Positions 53,077 to 64,000 of a stretch of 64,000 nucleotides of DNA are shown in pieces. The stretch comes from Hydractinia symbiolongicarpus (taxonomy: Eukaryota > Cnidaria > Hydrozoa > Anthoathecata > Hydractiniidae), in NCBI RefSeq assembly GCF_029227915.1, contig NC_079884.1, positions 28,956,001 through 29,020,000 of the forward strand, given 5' to 3'. Position numbers and translations under genes: made by a program. The notes under the pieces were generated by a model. It searched no databases. It was not told the DNA's origin and saw nothing but the letters and a program-made list of their open reading frames with translations. The stretch's first letter is position 1. Every line of letters starts with the position of its first letter.

Positions 53077-54935
53077 CATTTCATTGACTTTCTAGCGGTC
53101 GAAGTCCGTTTGAATTACAACGGTTGCGTTACATATTCGTACCAACATGTATTTTTGTGATTTTCTTCCGATATTACTAAGTTGTATTGCTTCTAACAGT
53201 GAAAGGATTGACAGTGTGAATAAATAGAACTGTTTCTGGACTGTGACCTTATAAATGTGATAAATGAGCCAATTGGTCTCCAAGGAATTACATTCTTCTT
53301 AATTTGACATGATTGCCGGAATTCATCGATTACATTAGGCTCTGTGGTAGCGCTTTATTTGAAAATTTAGACAAATAAGTCTTTTCTTACTGTGGGACCA
53401 ATCCTGGCCGTTAGCACGCGCTGAGTAAATAGGAACAGTTTCAAATACTACATTTCATTGACTTTCTAGCGGCATAATTCCGTTTGAATTACAACGGTTG
53501 CGTCACATATTCGTACCAACATGTACTTAGCGATAGTATTCGGATATTACTAGGTTGCATCGCTTTTAATAGTGAAACGATTGACCGTGGGACTTAATTG
53601 AACTGATTCTGGACTGTGACCTTATAAATGTGATAAATGAGCCAATTGGACTCCAAGGAATAACATTCTTCTTAATTCGACATGATTTCTGGAATTCAGC
53701 GAGTGCACTAGGCCCTGTGGTAGATTTTTTTTAAAAAATTTAGATAAATAAATCATTTTTTACTGTGGGACCAATCCTAGTCGTTAGTTCGCGCTGAAAA
53801 AATACAGACAGTTGCAAAAACTACATTTCATTGACTTTCTAACGGGGTCAATCCGTTTGAGTTACAACGGTTGCGTCACATATTCGTACCAACATGTATT
53901 TAGTGGATTTCTTCCGATATTACTAAGTTGTATTGCTTTTAACAGTGAAACGATTGACTGTGGGAATTAATTGAACTGATTCTAGAATGTGACCGTATAA
54001 ATGTGATAAATGAGCCAATTGGTTTCCAAGGAATAACATTTTTCTTAATTTGACATGATTGCTGGAATTCAGTGATTACATTAGCCTCGCTAGTAGCGCT
54101 TTATTTAAAAATTTAGATAAATAAGTCTTTCCTTACTGTGGGACCAATCCTGGCCGTTAGCACGCGCTGAATAAATAGGAACAGTTCCAAAGACTGCATT
54201 TCATTGACTTTCTAGCGGTATAAGTCCGTTTGAGTTACAACGGTTCTGTCTTATATTCGTACCAACATGTATTTAGCGATAGTATTCGGATATTACTAGG
54301 TTGCATCGCTTTTAACAGTGAAACGATTGACTGTGGGAATTAATTGAACTGATTCTGGACTTTGACCTTGTAAATGTGATAAATGAGCCAATTGGTTTCC
54401 AAGGAATAACTTAATTTGACATGATTGCTGGAATTCAGAGATTACATTAGCCTCGCTGGTAGCGCTTTATTTAAAAATTTAGATAAATAAGTCTTTCCTT
54501 ACTGTGGTACCAATCCTGGCCGTTACCACGCGCTGAATAAATAGGAACAGTTCCAAAGACTACATTTCATTGACTTTCTAACGGTGTCAATCCGTTTGCG
54601 TAACAACGGTTGCGTTACATATTCGTACCAACATGTATTTAGTGATTTTCTTCCGATATTACTAAGTTGAATTGCTTCTAACAGTGAAAGGATTGACTGT
54701 GTGAATAAATAGAACTGTTTCTGGACTGTGACCTTATAAATGTGATAAATGAGCCAATTGGTCTCCAAGGAATTACATTCTTCTTAATTTGACATGATTG
54801 CCGGAATTCATCGATTACATTAGGCTCTGTGGTGGCGCTTTATTTAAAAATTTAGACAAATAAGTCTTTTCTTACTGTGGGACCAATCCTGGCCGTTAGC
54901 GCGCGCTGAATAAATAGGAACAGTTTCAAATACTA
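53077..54935. repeat. G-S-P run and Y monomer before the right zone
   Basis: Monomers at 53077 (G, 374 bp through an extra t in tatttttgtg), 53451 (S), 53824 (P), 54197 (366 bp) and 54563 (Y). G-S-P matches 49717-50835 at an offset of 3360-3361 bp. From 54563 on the types are those of the right zone, so the change of family falls at 54197-54563. Confidence 0.75.
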
Positions 54936-56427
54936 CATTTCATTGACTTTCTAGCGGTATAAATCCGTTTGAGTTACAACGGTTGCGTCACACATTCGTA
55001 CCAACATGTATTTAGCGATAGTATTTGGATATTGCTAGGTTGCATCGCTTTTAACAGTGAAACGATTGACTGTGGGAATTAATTGAACTGATTCTAGAAT
55101 GTGACCGTATAAATGTGATAAATGAGCCAATTGGTTTCCAAGGAATTACATTCTTCTTAATTTGACATGATTGCCGGAATTCATCGATTACATTAGCCTC
55201 GCTGGTAGCGCTTTATTTAAAAATTTAGATAAATAAGTCTTTCCTTACTGTGGGACCAATCCTGGCCGTTAGCACGAGCTAAATAAATAGGAACAGTTCC
55301 AAAGACTACATTTCATTGACTTTCTAGCGGTATAAATCCGTTTGAGTTACAACGGTTGCGTCACATATTCGTACCAACATGTATTTAGCGATAGTACTCG
55401 GATATTACTAGGTTGTATTGCTTTTAACATTGAAACGATTGACTGTGGGAATTAATAGAACTGATTATGGACTGTGACCTTATAAATCTGATAAATGAGC
55501 CAATTGATGTCCAAAAAATAACATTCTTCTTAATTTGACATGATTGCTGGAATTCAGCGATTACATTAGGCTCTGTGGTAGCGTTTTATTTAAAAATTTA
55601 GATAAAAAAGTCTTTCCTTGCTGTGGGACCAATCCTGGCCGTTAGCACGCGTTGAATAAATAGGAACAGTTCCAAAGACTGCATTTCATTGACTTTCTCG
55701 CGGTATAAGTCCGTTTGAGTTACAACGGTTCTGTCTTATATTCGTACCAACATGTATTTAGCGATAGTATTCGGATATTACTAGGTTGCATCGCTTTTAA
55801 CAGTGAAACGCTTGACTGTGGGACTTAATTGAACTGATTTTGGACTTTGACCTTGTAAATGTGATAAATTAGCCAGTTTGACTCTAAGAAATAACATTTT
55901 TCTTAATTTGACATGATTGCTGGAACTCAGCGATTACACTGGGCACTGTGGTAGCGCTTTATTAAAAAATTAAGATAAACAAGTCATTTTTTACTGTGGG
56001 ACCAATCCTAGCCGTTAGCTCGCGCTGAAGAAATAGAGACAGTTTCAAATACTAAATTTCATTGACTTTCTAACGCTGTCAATCCGTTTGAGTTACAACA
56101 GTTGCGTTACATATTCGTACCAAAATGTATTTAGTGATTTTCTTCCGATATTACTAAGTTGTATTGCTTTTAACAGTGAAATGATTGACTGTGGGAATTA
56201 ATAGAACTGATTCTGGACTTTGACTTTATAAATATGATAAATGAGCCAATTGGTCTCCAAGGAATAACATTCTTCTTAATTTGACATGATTGCCGGAATT
56301 CATCGACTACATTAGGCTCTGTGGTATCGTTTTATTTAAAAATTTAGATAAATAAGTCTTTTCTTACTGTGGGACCAATCCTGGCCGTTAGCACGCACTG
56401 AATAAATAGGAACAGTTCCAAAGACTA
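54936..56427. repeat. T-U-Q-V run preceding the ten-monomer units
   Basis: Monomers at 54936 (T, full 373 bp), 55309 (U), 55682 (Q, tctcgcgg) and 56055 (V, accaaaatg). The same T-U-Q-V order is found inside the ten-monomer units at 57902-59386 and 61594-63078. This run is more diverged from those two than they are from each other, and its T monomer has no 7-bp deletion. Confidence 0.78.
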
Positions 56428-59400
56428 CATTTCATTGACTTTCCAGCGGTATAAATCCGTTTGAGTTACAACGGTTGCGTCACACATTCGTATCAACATG
56501 TATTTTGCGATAGTATTCGGATATTACTAGGTTGCATCGCTTTTAACAGTGAAACGCTTGACTGTGGGACTTAATTGAACTGATTTTGGACTTTGACTTT
56601 ATGAATGTGATAAATGAGCCAGTTTGACTACATGAAATAACATTTTTCTTAATTTGATATGATTGCTGGAACTCAGCGATTACACTGGTCCTTTCATTTA
56701 AAAACTAAGATAAAAAATTCAGTTTTTACAGTGGGACCATTCTTAGCCGTTAGCTCGCGCTGAAGAAATAGAGACAGTTTCAAAAACTGCATTTCATTGA
56801 CTTTCTAGCGGTATAAATCCGTTTGAGTTACAACGGTTGCGTCATATATTCGTACCAACATGTATTTAGCGATAGTATTCGGATATTACTAGGTTGTATT
56901 GCATTTATCATTGAAACGATTGACTGTGGGAATTAATAGAACTGATTATGGACTGTAACCTTATAAATGTGATAAATGAGCCAATTGATGTCCAAAGAAT
57001 AACATTCTTCTTAATTTGACATGATTGCTGGAATTCAGCGATTACATTAGGCTCTGTGGTAGCGCTTTATTTAAAAATTTAGATAAAAAAGTCTTTCCTT
57101 GCTGTGGGACCAATCCTGGCCCTTAGCACGCGCTGAATAAATAGGAACTGTTCCAAAGACTGCATTTCATTGACTTTCTAGCGGTCTAAGTCCGTTTGAG
57201 TTACAACGGTTCTGTCTTATATTCTTACCAACATGTATTTAGCGATAGTATTCGGATATTACTAGGTTGCAGCGCTTTTAACAGTGAAACAATTGACTGT
57301 GGGAATTAATTGAACTGATTCTGGACTTTGACCTTGTAAATGTGATAAATGAGCCAATTGGTTTCCAAGGAATAACTTAATTTGACATGATTGCTGGAAT
57401 TCAGAGATTACATTAGCCTCGCTGGTAGCGCTTTATTTAAAAATTTAGATAAATAAGTCTTTCCTTACTGTGGGACCAATCCTGGCCGTTAGCACGCGCT
57501 GAATAAATAGGAACAGTTCCAAAGACTACATTTCATTGACTTTCTAACGGTGTCAATCCGTTTGCGTAACAACGGTTGCGTTACATATTCGTACCAACAT
57601 GTATTTAGTGATTTTCTTCCGATATTACTAAGTTGTATTGCTTCTAACAGTGAAAGGATTGACTGTGTGAATAAATAGAACTGTTTCTGGACTGTAAACT
57701 TATAAATGTGATAAATGAGCCAATTGGTCTCCAACGAATTACATTCTTCTTAATTTGACATAATTGCCGGAATTCATCGATTACATTAGGCTCTGTGGTG
57801 GCGCTTTATTTAAAAATTTAGACAAATAAGTCTTTTCTTACTGTGGGACCAATCCTGGCCGTTAGCGCGCGCTGAATAAATAGGAACAGTTTCAAATACT
57901 ACATTTCATTGACTTTCTAGCGGTATAAATCCGTTTGAGTTACAACGGTTGCGTCACACATTCGTACCAACATGTATTTAGCGATAGTATTTGGATATTG
58001 CTAGGTTGCATCGCTTTTAACAGTGAAACGATTGACTGTGGGAGTTAATTGAACTGATTCTAGAATGTGACCGTATAAATGTGATAAATGAGCCAATTGG
58101 TTTCCAAGGAATAACTTAATTTGACATGATTGCTGGAATTCAGGGATTACATTAGCCTCGCTGGTAGCGCTTTATTTAAAAATTTAGATAAATAAGTCTT
58201 TCCTTACTGTGGGACCAATCCTGGCCGTTAGCACGCGCTAAATAAATAGGAACAGTTCCAAAGACTACATTTCATTGACTTTCTCGCGGTATAAGTCCGT
58301 TTGAGTTACAACGGTTCTGTCTTATATTCGTACCAACATTTATTTAGCGATAGTATTCGGATATTACTAGGTTGTATTGCTTTTAACATTGAAACGATTG
58401 ACTGTGGGAATTAATAGAACTGATTATGGACTGTGACCTTATAAATGTGATAAATGAGCCAATTGATGTCCAAAGAATAACATTCTTCTTAATTTGACAT
58501 GATTGCTGGAATTCAGCGATTACATTACGCTCTGTGGTAGCGTTTTATTTAAAAATTTAGATAAAAAAGTCTTTCCTTGCTGTGGGACCAATCCTGGCCG
58601 TTAGCACGCGCTGAATAAATAGGAACAGTTCCAAAGACTGCATTTCATTGATTTTCTCGCGGTATAAGTCCGTTTGAGTTACAACGGTTCTGTCTTATAT
58701 TCGTACCAACATTTATTTAGCGATAGTATTCGGATATTACTAGGTTGCATCGCTTTTAGCAGTGAAACGCTTGACTGTGGGACTTAAATGAACTGATTTT
58801 GGACTTTGACCTTGTAAATGTGATAAATGAGCCAGTTTGACTCTAAGAAATAACATTTTTCTTAATTTGACATGATTGCTGGAACTCAGCGATTACACTG
58901 GGCACTGTGGTAGCGCTTTATTAAAAAATTAAGATAAACAAGTCATTTTTTACTGTGGGACCAATCCTAGCCGTTAGCTCGCGCTGACGAAATAGAGACA
59001 GTTTCAAATACTAAATTTCATTGACTTTCTAACGCTGTCAATCCGTTTGAGTTACAACGGTTGCGTTACATATTCGTACCAAAATGTATTTAGTGATTTT
59101 CTTCCGATATTACTAAGTTGTATTGCTTTTAACAGTGAAATGATTGACTGTGGGAATTAATAGAACTGATTCTGGACTTTGACTTTATAAATATGATAAA
59201 TGAGCCAATTGGTCTCCAAGGAATAACATTCTTCTTAATTTGACATGATTGCCGGAATTCATCGATTACATTAGGCTCTGTGGTATCGTTTTATTTAAAA
59301 ATTTAGATAAATAAGTCTTTTCTTACTGTGGGACCAATCCTGGCCGTTAGCACGCACTGAATAAATAGGAACAGTTCCAAAGACTACATTTCATTGACTT

Positions 59401-60119
59401 TCTAGCGGTATAAATCCGTTTGAGTTACAACGGTTGCGTCACACATTCGTATCAACATGTATTTTGCGATAGTATTCGGATATTACTAGGTTGCATCGCT
59501 TTTAACAGTGAAACGCTTGACTGTGGGACTTAATTGAACTGATTTTGGACTTTGACTTTATGAATGTGATAAATGAGCCAGTTTGACTACATGAAATAAC
59601 ATTTTTCTTAATTTGACATGATTGCTGGAACTCAGCGATTACACTGGGCGTTTCATTTAAAAACTAAGATAAAAAATTCAGTTTTTACAGTGGGACCATT
59701 CTTAGCCGTCAGCTCGCGCTGAAGAAATAGAGACAGTTTCAAAAACTACATTTCATTTACTTTCTAACGGTGTCAATCCGTTTGAGTTACAACGGTTGCG
59801 TCACATTTTCGTACCAACATGTATTTAGTAATTTTCTTCCAATATTACTAAGTTGTATCAGTGTTAACAGTGAAACGATTGTTTGTGGGACTTAATTGAA
59901 CTTATTCTGGGCAGTGACCTTATAAATGTGATAAATGAGCCAATTGGACTACAAGAATTAAAAGTCTTCTTAATTTGACATGATTGCTGGAACTCAGCGA
60001 TGACACTGGGCGCTGTGGTAGAGCTTTATTTAAAAATTTAGATAAAAAACTTTCCTTGCTGTAGGACCAATCCTGGCCGTTAGCACGCGCTGAATAAATA
60101 GGAACAGTTCCAAAGACTA
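56428..60119. repeat. Ten-monomer unit, 3692 bp, copy 1
   Basis: Monomers at 56428 (W, 362), 56790 (X), 57163 (366), 57529 (Y), 57902 (T, 366), 58268 (U), 58641 (Q), 59014 (V), 59387 (W, 362) and 59749 (R, 371). The lengths sum to 3692. The R monomer has lost 2 bp in gataaaaaactttcc. The next unit repeats the same ten lengths in the same order. Confidence 0.9.
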
Positions 60120-63100
60120 CATTTCATTGACTTTCCAGCGGTATAAATCCGTTTGAGTTACAACGGTTGCGTCACACATTCGTATCAACATGTATTTTGC
60201 GATAGTATTCGGATATTACTAGGTTGCATCGCTTTTAACAGTGAAACGCTTGACTGTGGGACTTAATTGAACTGATTTTGGACTTTGACTTTATGAATGT
60301 GATAAATGAGCCAGTTTGACTACATGAAATAACATTTTTCTTAATTTGATATGATTGCTGGAACTCAGCGATTACACTGGGCCTTTCATTTAAAAACTAA
60401 GATAAAAAATTCAGTTTTTACAGTGGGACCATTCTTAGCCGTTAGCTCGCGCTGAAGAAATAGAGACAGTTTCAAAAACTGCATTTCATTGACTTTCTAG
60501 CGGTATAAATCCGTTTGAGTTACAACGGTTGCGTCATATATTCGTACCAACATGTATTTAGCGATAGTATTCGGATATTACTAGGTTGTATTGCATTTAT
60601 CATTGAAACGATTGACTGGGGGAATTAATAGAACTGATTATGGACTGTAACCTTATAAATGTGATAAATGAGCCAATTGATGTCCAAAGAATAACATTCT
60701 TCTTAATTTGACATGATTGCTGGAATTCAGCGATTACATTAGGCTCTGTGGTAGCGCTTTATTTAAAAATTTAGATAAAAAAGTCTTTCCTTGCTGTGGG
60801 ACCAATCCTGGCCCTTAGCACGCGCTGAATAAATAGGAACTGTTCCAAAGACTGCATTTCATTGACTTTCTAGCGGTCTAAGTCCGTTTGAGTTACAACG
60901 GTTCTGTCTTATATTCGTACCAACATGTATTTAGCGATAGTATTCGGATATTACTAGGTTGCATCGCTTTTAACAGTGAAACAATTGACTGTGGGAATTA
61001 ATTGAACTGATTCTGGACTTTGACCTTGTAAATGTGATAAATGAGCCAATTGGTTTCCAAGGAATAACTTAATTTGACATGATTGCTGGAATTCAGAGAT
61101 TACATTAGCCTCGCTGGTAGCGCTTTATTTAAAAATTTAGATAAATAAGTCTTTCCTTACTGTGGGACCAATCCTGGCCGTTAGCACGCGCTGAATAAAT
61201 AGGAACAGTTCCAAAGACTACATTTCATTGACTTTCTAACGGTGTCAATCCGTTTGCGTAACAACGGTTGCGTTACATATTCGTACCAACATGTATTTAG
61301 TGATTTTCTTCCGATATTACTAAGTTGTATTGCTTCTAACAGTGAAAGGATTGACTGTGTGAATAAATAGAACTGTTTCTGGACTGTAAACTTATAAATG
61401 TGATAAATGAGCCAATTGGTCTCCAAGGAATTACATTCTTCTTAATTTGACATAATTGCCGGAATTCATCGATTACATTAGGCTCTGTGGTGGCGCTTTA
61501 TTTAAAAATTTAGACAAATAAGTCTTTTCTTACTGTGGGACCAATCCTGGCCGTTAGCGCGCGCTGAATAAATAGGAACAGTTTCAAATACTACATTTCA
61601 TTGACTTTCTAGCGGTATAAATCCGTTTGAGTTACAACGGTTGCGTCACACATTCGTACCAACATGTATTTAGCGATAGTATTTGGATATTGCTAGGTTG
61701 CATCGCTTTTAACAGTGAAACGATTGACTGTGGGAGTTAATTGAACTGATTCTAGAATGTGACCGTATAAATGTGATAAATGAGCCAATTGGTTTCCAAG
61801 GAATAACTTAATTTGACATGATTGCTGGAATTCAGGGATTACATTAGCCTCGCTGGTAGCGCTTTATTTAAAAATTTAGATAAATAAGTCTTTCCTTACT
61901 GTGGGACCAATCCTGGCCGTTAGCACGCGCTAAATAAATAGGAACAGTTCCAAAGACTACATTTCATTGACTTTCTCGCGGTATAAGTCCGTTTGAGTTA
62001 CAACGGTTCTGTCTTATATTCGTACCAACATTTATTTAGCGATAGTATTCGGATATTACTAGGTTGTATTGCTTTTAACATTGAAACGATTGACTGTGGG
62101 AATTAATAGAACTGATTATGGACTGTGACCTTATAAATGTGATAAATGAGCCAATTGATGTCCAAAGAATAACATTCTTCTTAATTTGACATGATTGCTG
62201 GAATTCAGCGATTACATTACGCTCTGTGGTAGCGTTTTATTTAAAAATTTAGATAAAAAAGTCTTTCCTTGCTGTGGGACCAATCCTGGCCGTTAGCACG
62301 CGCTGAATAAATAGGAACAGTTCCAAAGACTGCATTTCATTGATTTTCTCGCGGTATAAGTCCGTTTGAGTTACAACGGTTCTGTCTTATATTCGTACCA
62401 ACATTTATTTAGCGATAGTATTCGGATATTACTAGGTTGCATCGCTTTTAGCAGTGAAACGCTTGACTGTGGGACTTAAATGAACTGATTTTGGACTTTG
62501 ACCTTGTAAATGTGATAAATGAGCCAGTTTGACTCTAAGAAATAACATTTTTCTTAATTTGACATGATTGCTGGAACTCAGCGATTACACTGGGCACTGT
62601 GGTAGCGCTTTATTAAAAAATTAAGATAAACAAGTCATTTTTTACTGTGGGACCAATCCTAGCCGTTAGCTCGCGCTGACGAAATAGAGACAGTTTCAAA
62701 TACTAAATTTCATTGACTTTCTAACGCTGTCAATCCGTTTGAGTTACAACGGTTGCGTTACATATTCGTACCAAAATGTATTTAGTGATTTTCTTCCGAT
62801 ATTACTAAGTTGTATTGCTTTTAACAGTGAAATGATTGACTGTGGGAATTAATAGAACTGATTCTGGACTTTGACTTTATAAATATGATAAATGAGCCAA
62901 TTGGTCTCCAAGGAATAACATTCTTCTTAATTTGACATGATTGCCGGAATTCATCGATTACATTAGGCTCTGTGGTATCGTTTTATTTAAAAATTTAGAT
63001 AAATAAGTCTTTTCTTACTGTGGGACCAATCCTGGCCGTTAGCACGCACTGAATAAATAGGAACAGTTCCAAAGACTACATTTCATTGACTTTCTAGCGG

Positions 63101-63811
63101 TATAAATCCGTTTGAGTTACAACGGTTGCGTCACACATTCGTATCAACATGTATTTTGCGATAGTATTTGGATATTACTAGGTTGCATCGCTTTTAACAG
63201 TGAAACGCTTGACTGTGGGACTTAATTGAACTGATTTTGGACTTTGACTTTATGAATGTGATAAATGAGCCAGTTTGACTACATGAAATAACATTTTTCT
63301 TAATTTGACATGATTGCTGGAACTCAGCGATTACACTGGGCGTTTCATTTAAAAACTAAGATAAAAAATTCAGTTTTTACAGTGGGACCATTCTTACCCG
63401 TCAGCTCGCGCTGAAGAAATAGAGACAGTTTCAAAAACTACATTTCATTTACTTTCTAACGGTGTCAATCCGTTTGAGTTACAACGGTTGCGTCACATTT
63501 TCGTACCAACATGTATTTAGTAATTTTCTTCCAATATTACTAAGTTGTATCAGTGTTAACAGTGAAACGATTGTTTGTGGGACTTAATTGAACTTATTCT
63601 GGGCAGTGACCTTATAAATGTGATAAATGAGCCAATTGGACTACAAGAATTAAAAGTCTTCTTAATTTGACATGATTGCTGGAACTCAGCGATTACACTG
63701 GGCGCTGTGGTAGAGCTTTATTTAAAAATTTAGATAAAAAACTTTCCTTGCTGTAGGACCAATCCTGGCCGTTAGCACGCGCTGAATAAATAGGAACAGT
63801 TCCAAAGGATA
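60120..63811. repeat. Ten-monomer unit, 3692 bp, copy 2
   Basis: Monomers at 60120, 60482, 60855, 61221, 61594, 61960, 62333, 62706, 63079 and 63441, with the same ten lengths as copy 1. By eye I count roughly eight single-base differences, for example gactggggg for gactgtggg, ccaaggaatt for ccaacgaatt, gatttgg-type tatttgg for tattcgg, and cttacccgtc for cttagccgtc. Confidence 0.9.
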
Positions 63812-64000
63812 CATTTCATTGACTTTCTAGCGGTATAAGTCCGTTTGAGTTACAACGGTTGCGTCACACATTCGTACCAACATGTATTTAGCGATAGTAT
63901 TCGGATATTACTAGGTTGCATCGCTTTTAACAGTGAAACGATTGACTGTGGGAATTAATTGAACTGATTCTAGAATGTGACCGTATAAATGTGATAAATG
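63812..64000. repeat. Partial monomer at the window edge
   Basis: The first 189 bp of a monomer beginning ggatacatttc with ctagcggtataagtcc and later ctagaatgtgaccg. It is not the W monomer that would start a third 3692-bp copy, so the tandem of ten-monomer units stops here or changes form. The array runs past the window. Confidence 0.85.

Larger units (their letters stand above)
1..64000. repeat. Satellite DNA array, ~373-bp monomer, head to tail
   Basis: The phase mark catttcattgac recurs 169 times from 8 to 63812, nearly always 373 bp apart, with no interruption by other sequence. Other landmarks follow in fixed order in every monomer: caacggttg, ttcgtaccaacatg, gatattacta, gattgactgtggga, gataaatgag, ttgacatgattg, gattaca, a T/A-rich block (tttatttaaaaattta) and actgtgggacca. 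All copies are in one orientation. A+T is about 64% over the first 360 bases. This organisation is typical of eukaryotic heterochromatic satellites. I do not recognise the family, so neither the species nor the chromosomal location (centromeric, pericentromeric or subtelomeric) can be stated. No stretch of even 300 bases is free of the repeat. Confidence 0.98.

Noticed and set aside
1-64000. CRISPR array
   Set aside because: Repeats are adjacent 373-bp monomers, not short repeats separated by unique spacers of constant length.
1-64000. Telomeric repeat of the ttagg type
   Set aside because: cattagg occurs once per monomer in some types, never as a tandem ttagg run.
1-64000. Known satellite families of similar monomer length, such as the Drosophila 359-bp family, the Tribolium ~360-bp satellite or ~375-bp Allium subtelomeric repeats
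   Set aside because: Monomer length alone is not evidence. I could not match the sequence to any family from memory. A search of satellite databases with the consensus monomer would decide.

Overview
The whole 64 kb is one uninterrupted tandem satellite-DNA array. I recognise no protein-coding gene, RNA gene, transposon, CRISPR array or unique sequence. The monomer is usually 373 bp, with variants of 362, 366, 371-372 and 374-376 bp. It is about 64% A+T (counted on the first 360 bases), and all copies are in the same orientation. Using the block that begins with catttcattgac as the phase mark, I find 169 monomer starts, the first at 8 and the last at 63812. Five further monomers have lost their start by deletion. 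An array this long, with dinucleosome-sized monomers arranged in higher-order repeats (HORs), points to centromeric, pericentromeric or subtelomeric heterochromatin of a eukaryote. I do not recognise the family, so the species is left open.

Layout. 1-8167: diverged monomers in mixed order. 8168-13018: three consecutive five-monomer units of about 1.87 kb, the third cut short. 13019-17096: mixed monomers, including a block (13385-15249) that matches the start of the central zone at a constant offset of 21,025 bp. 17097-31426: an HOR zone with units of 2958, 2125, 2125, 3603 and 2502 bp plus a partial unit; five copies share an identical 102-bp deletion scar. 31427-34782: transition. 34783-51208: a second HOR zone with units of 1867, 2986, 2986, 2988, 1867 and 3732 bp. 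51209-54935: transition. 54936-64000: a third zone dominated by two adjacent 3692-bp ten-monomer units.

The main result is that unit lengths within a zone differ by whole numbers of monomers, and a longer unit that can serve as parent is still present. In the central zone the ten-monomer unit at 47477-51208 (A-B-C-D-E-F-G-S-P-H') gives the 2986-bp eight-monomer unit if 746 bp (two monomers) are removed between S and H'. It gives the 1867-bp five-monomer unit if 1865 bp (five monomers) are removed between E and H'. In the 17-31 kb zone, the 3603-bp unit minus four monomers (1478 bp) gives the 2125-bp unit that is then tandemly amplified. Several chimeric joins fall near monomer position 93, in a shared gatattacta block. 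This reads as a record of unequal crossover followed by local amplification, with older diverged monomer families at both ends of the window.

Letters (A-H, S, P, H', T-Z, Q, R) are my own labels for recurrent monomer types. All coordinates and differences were read by eye; percentage identities were not computed.
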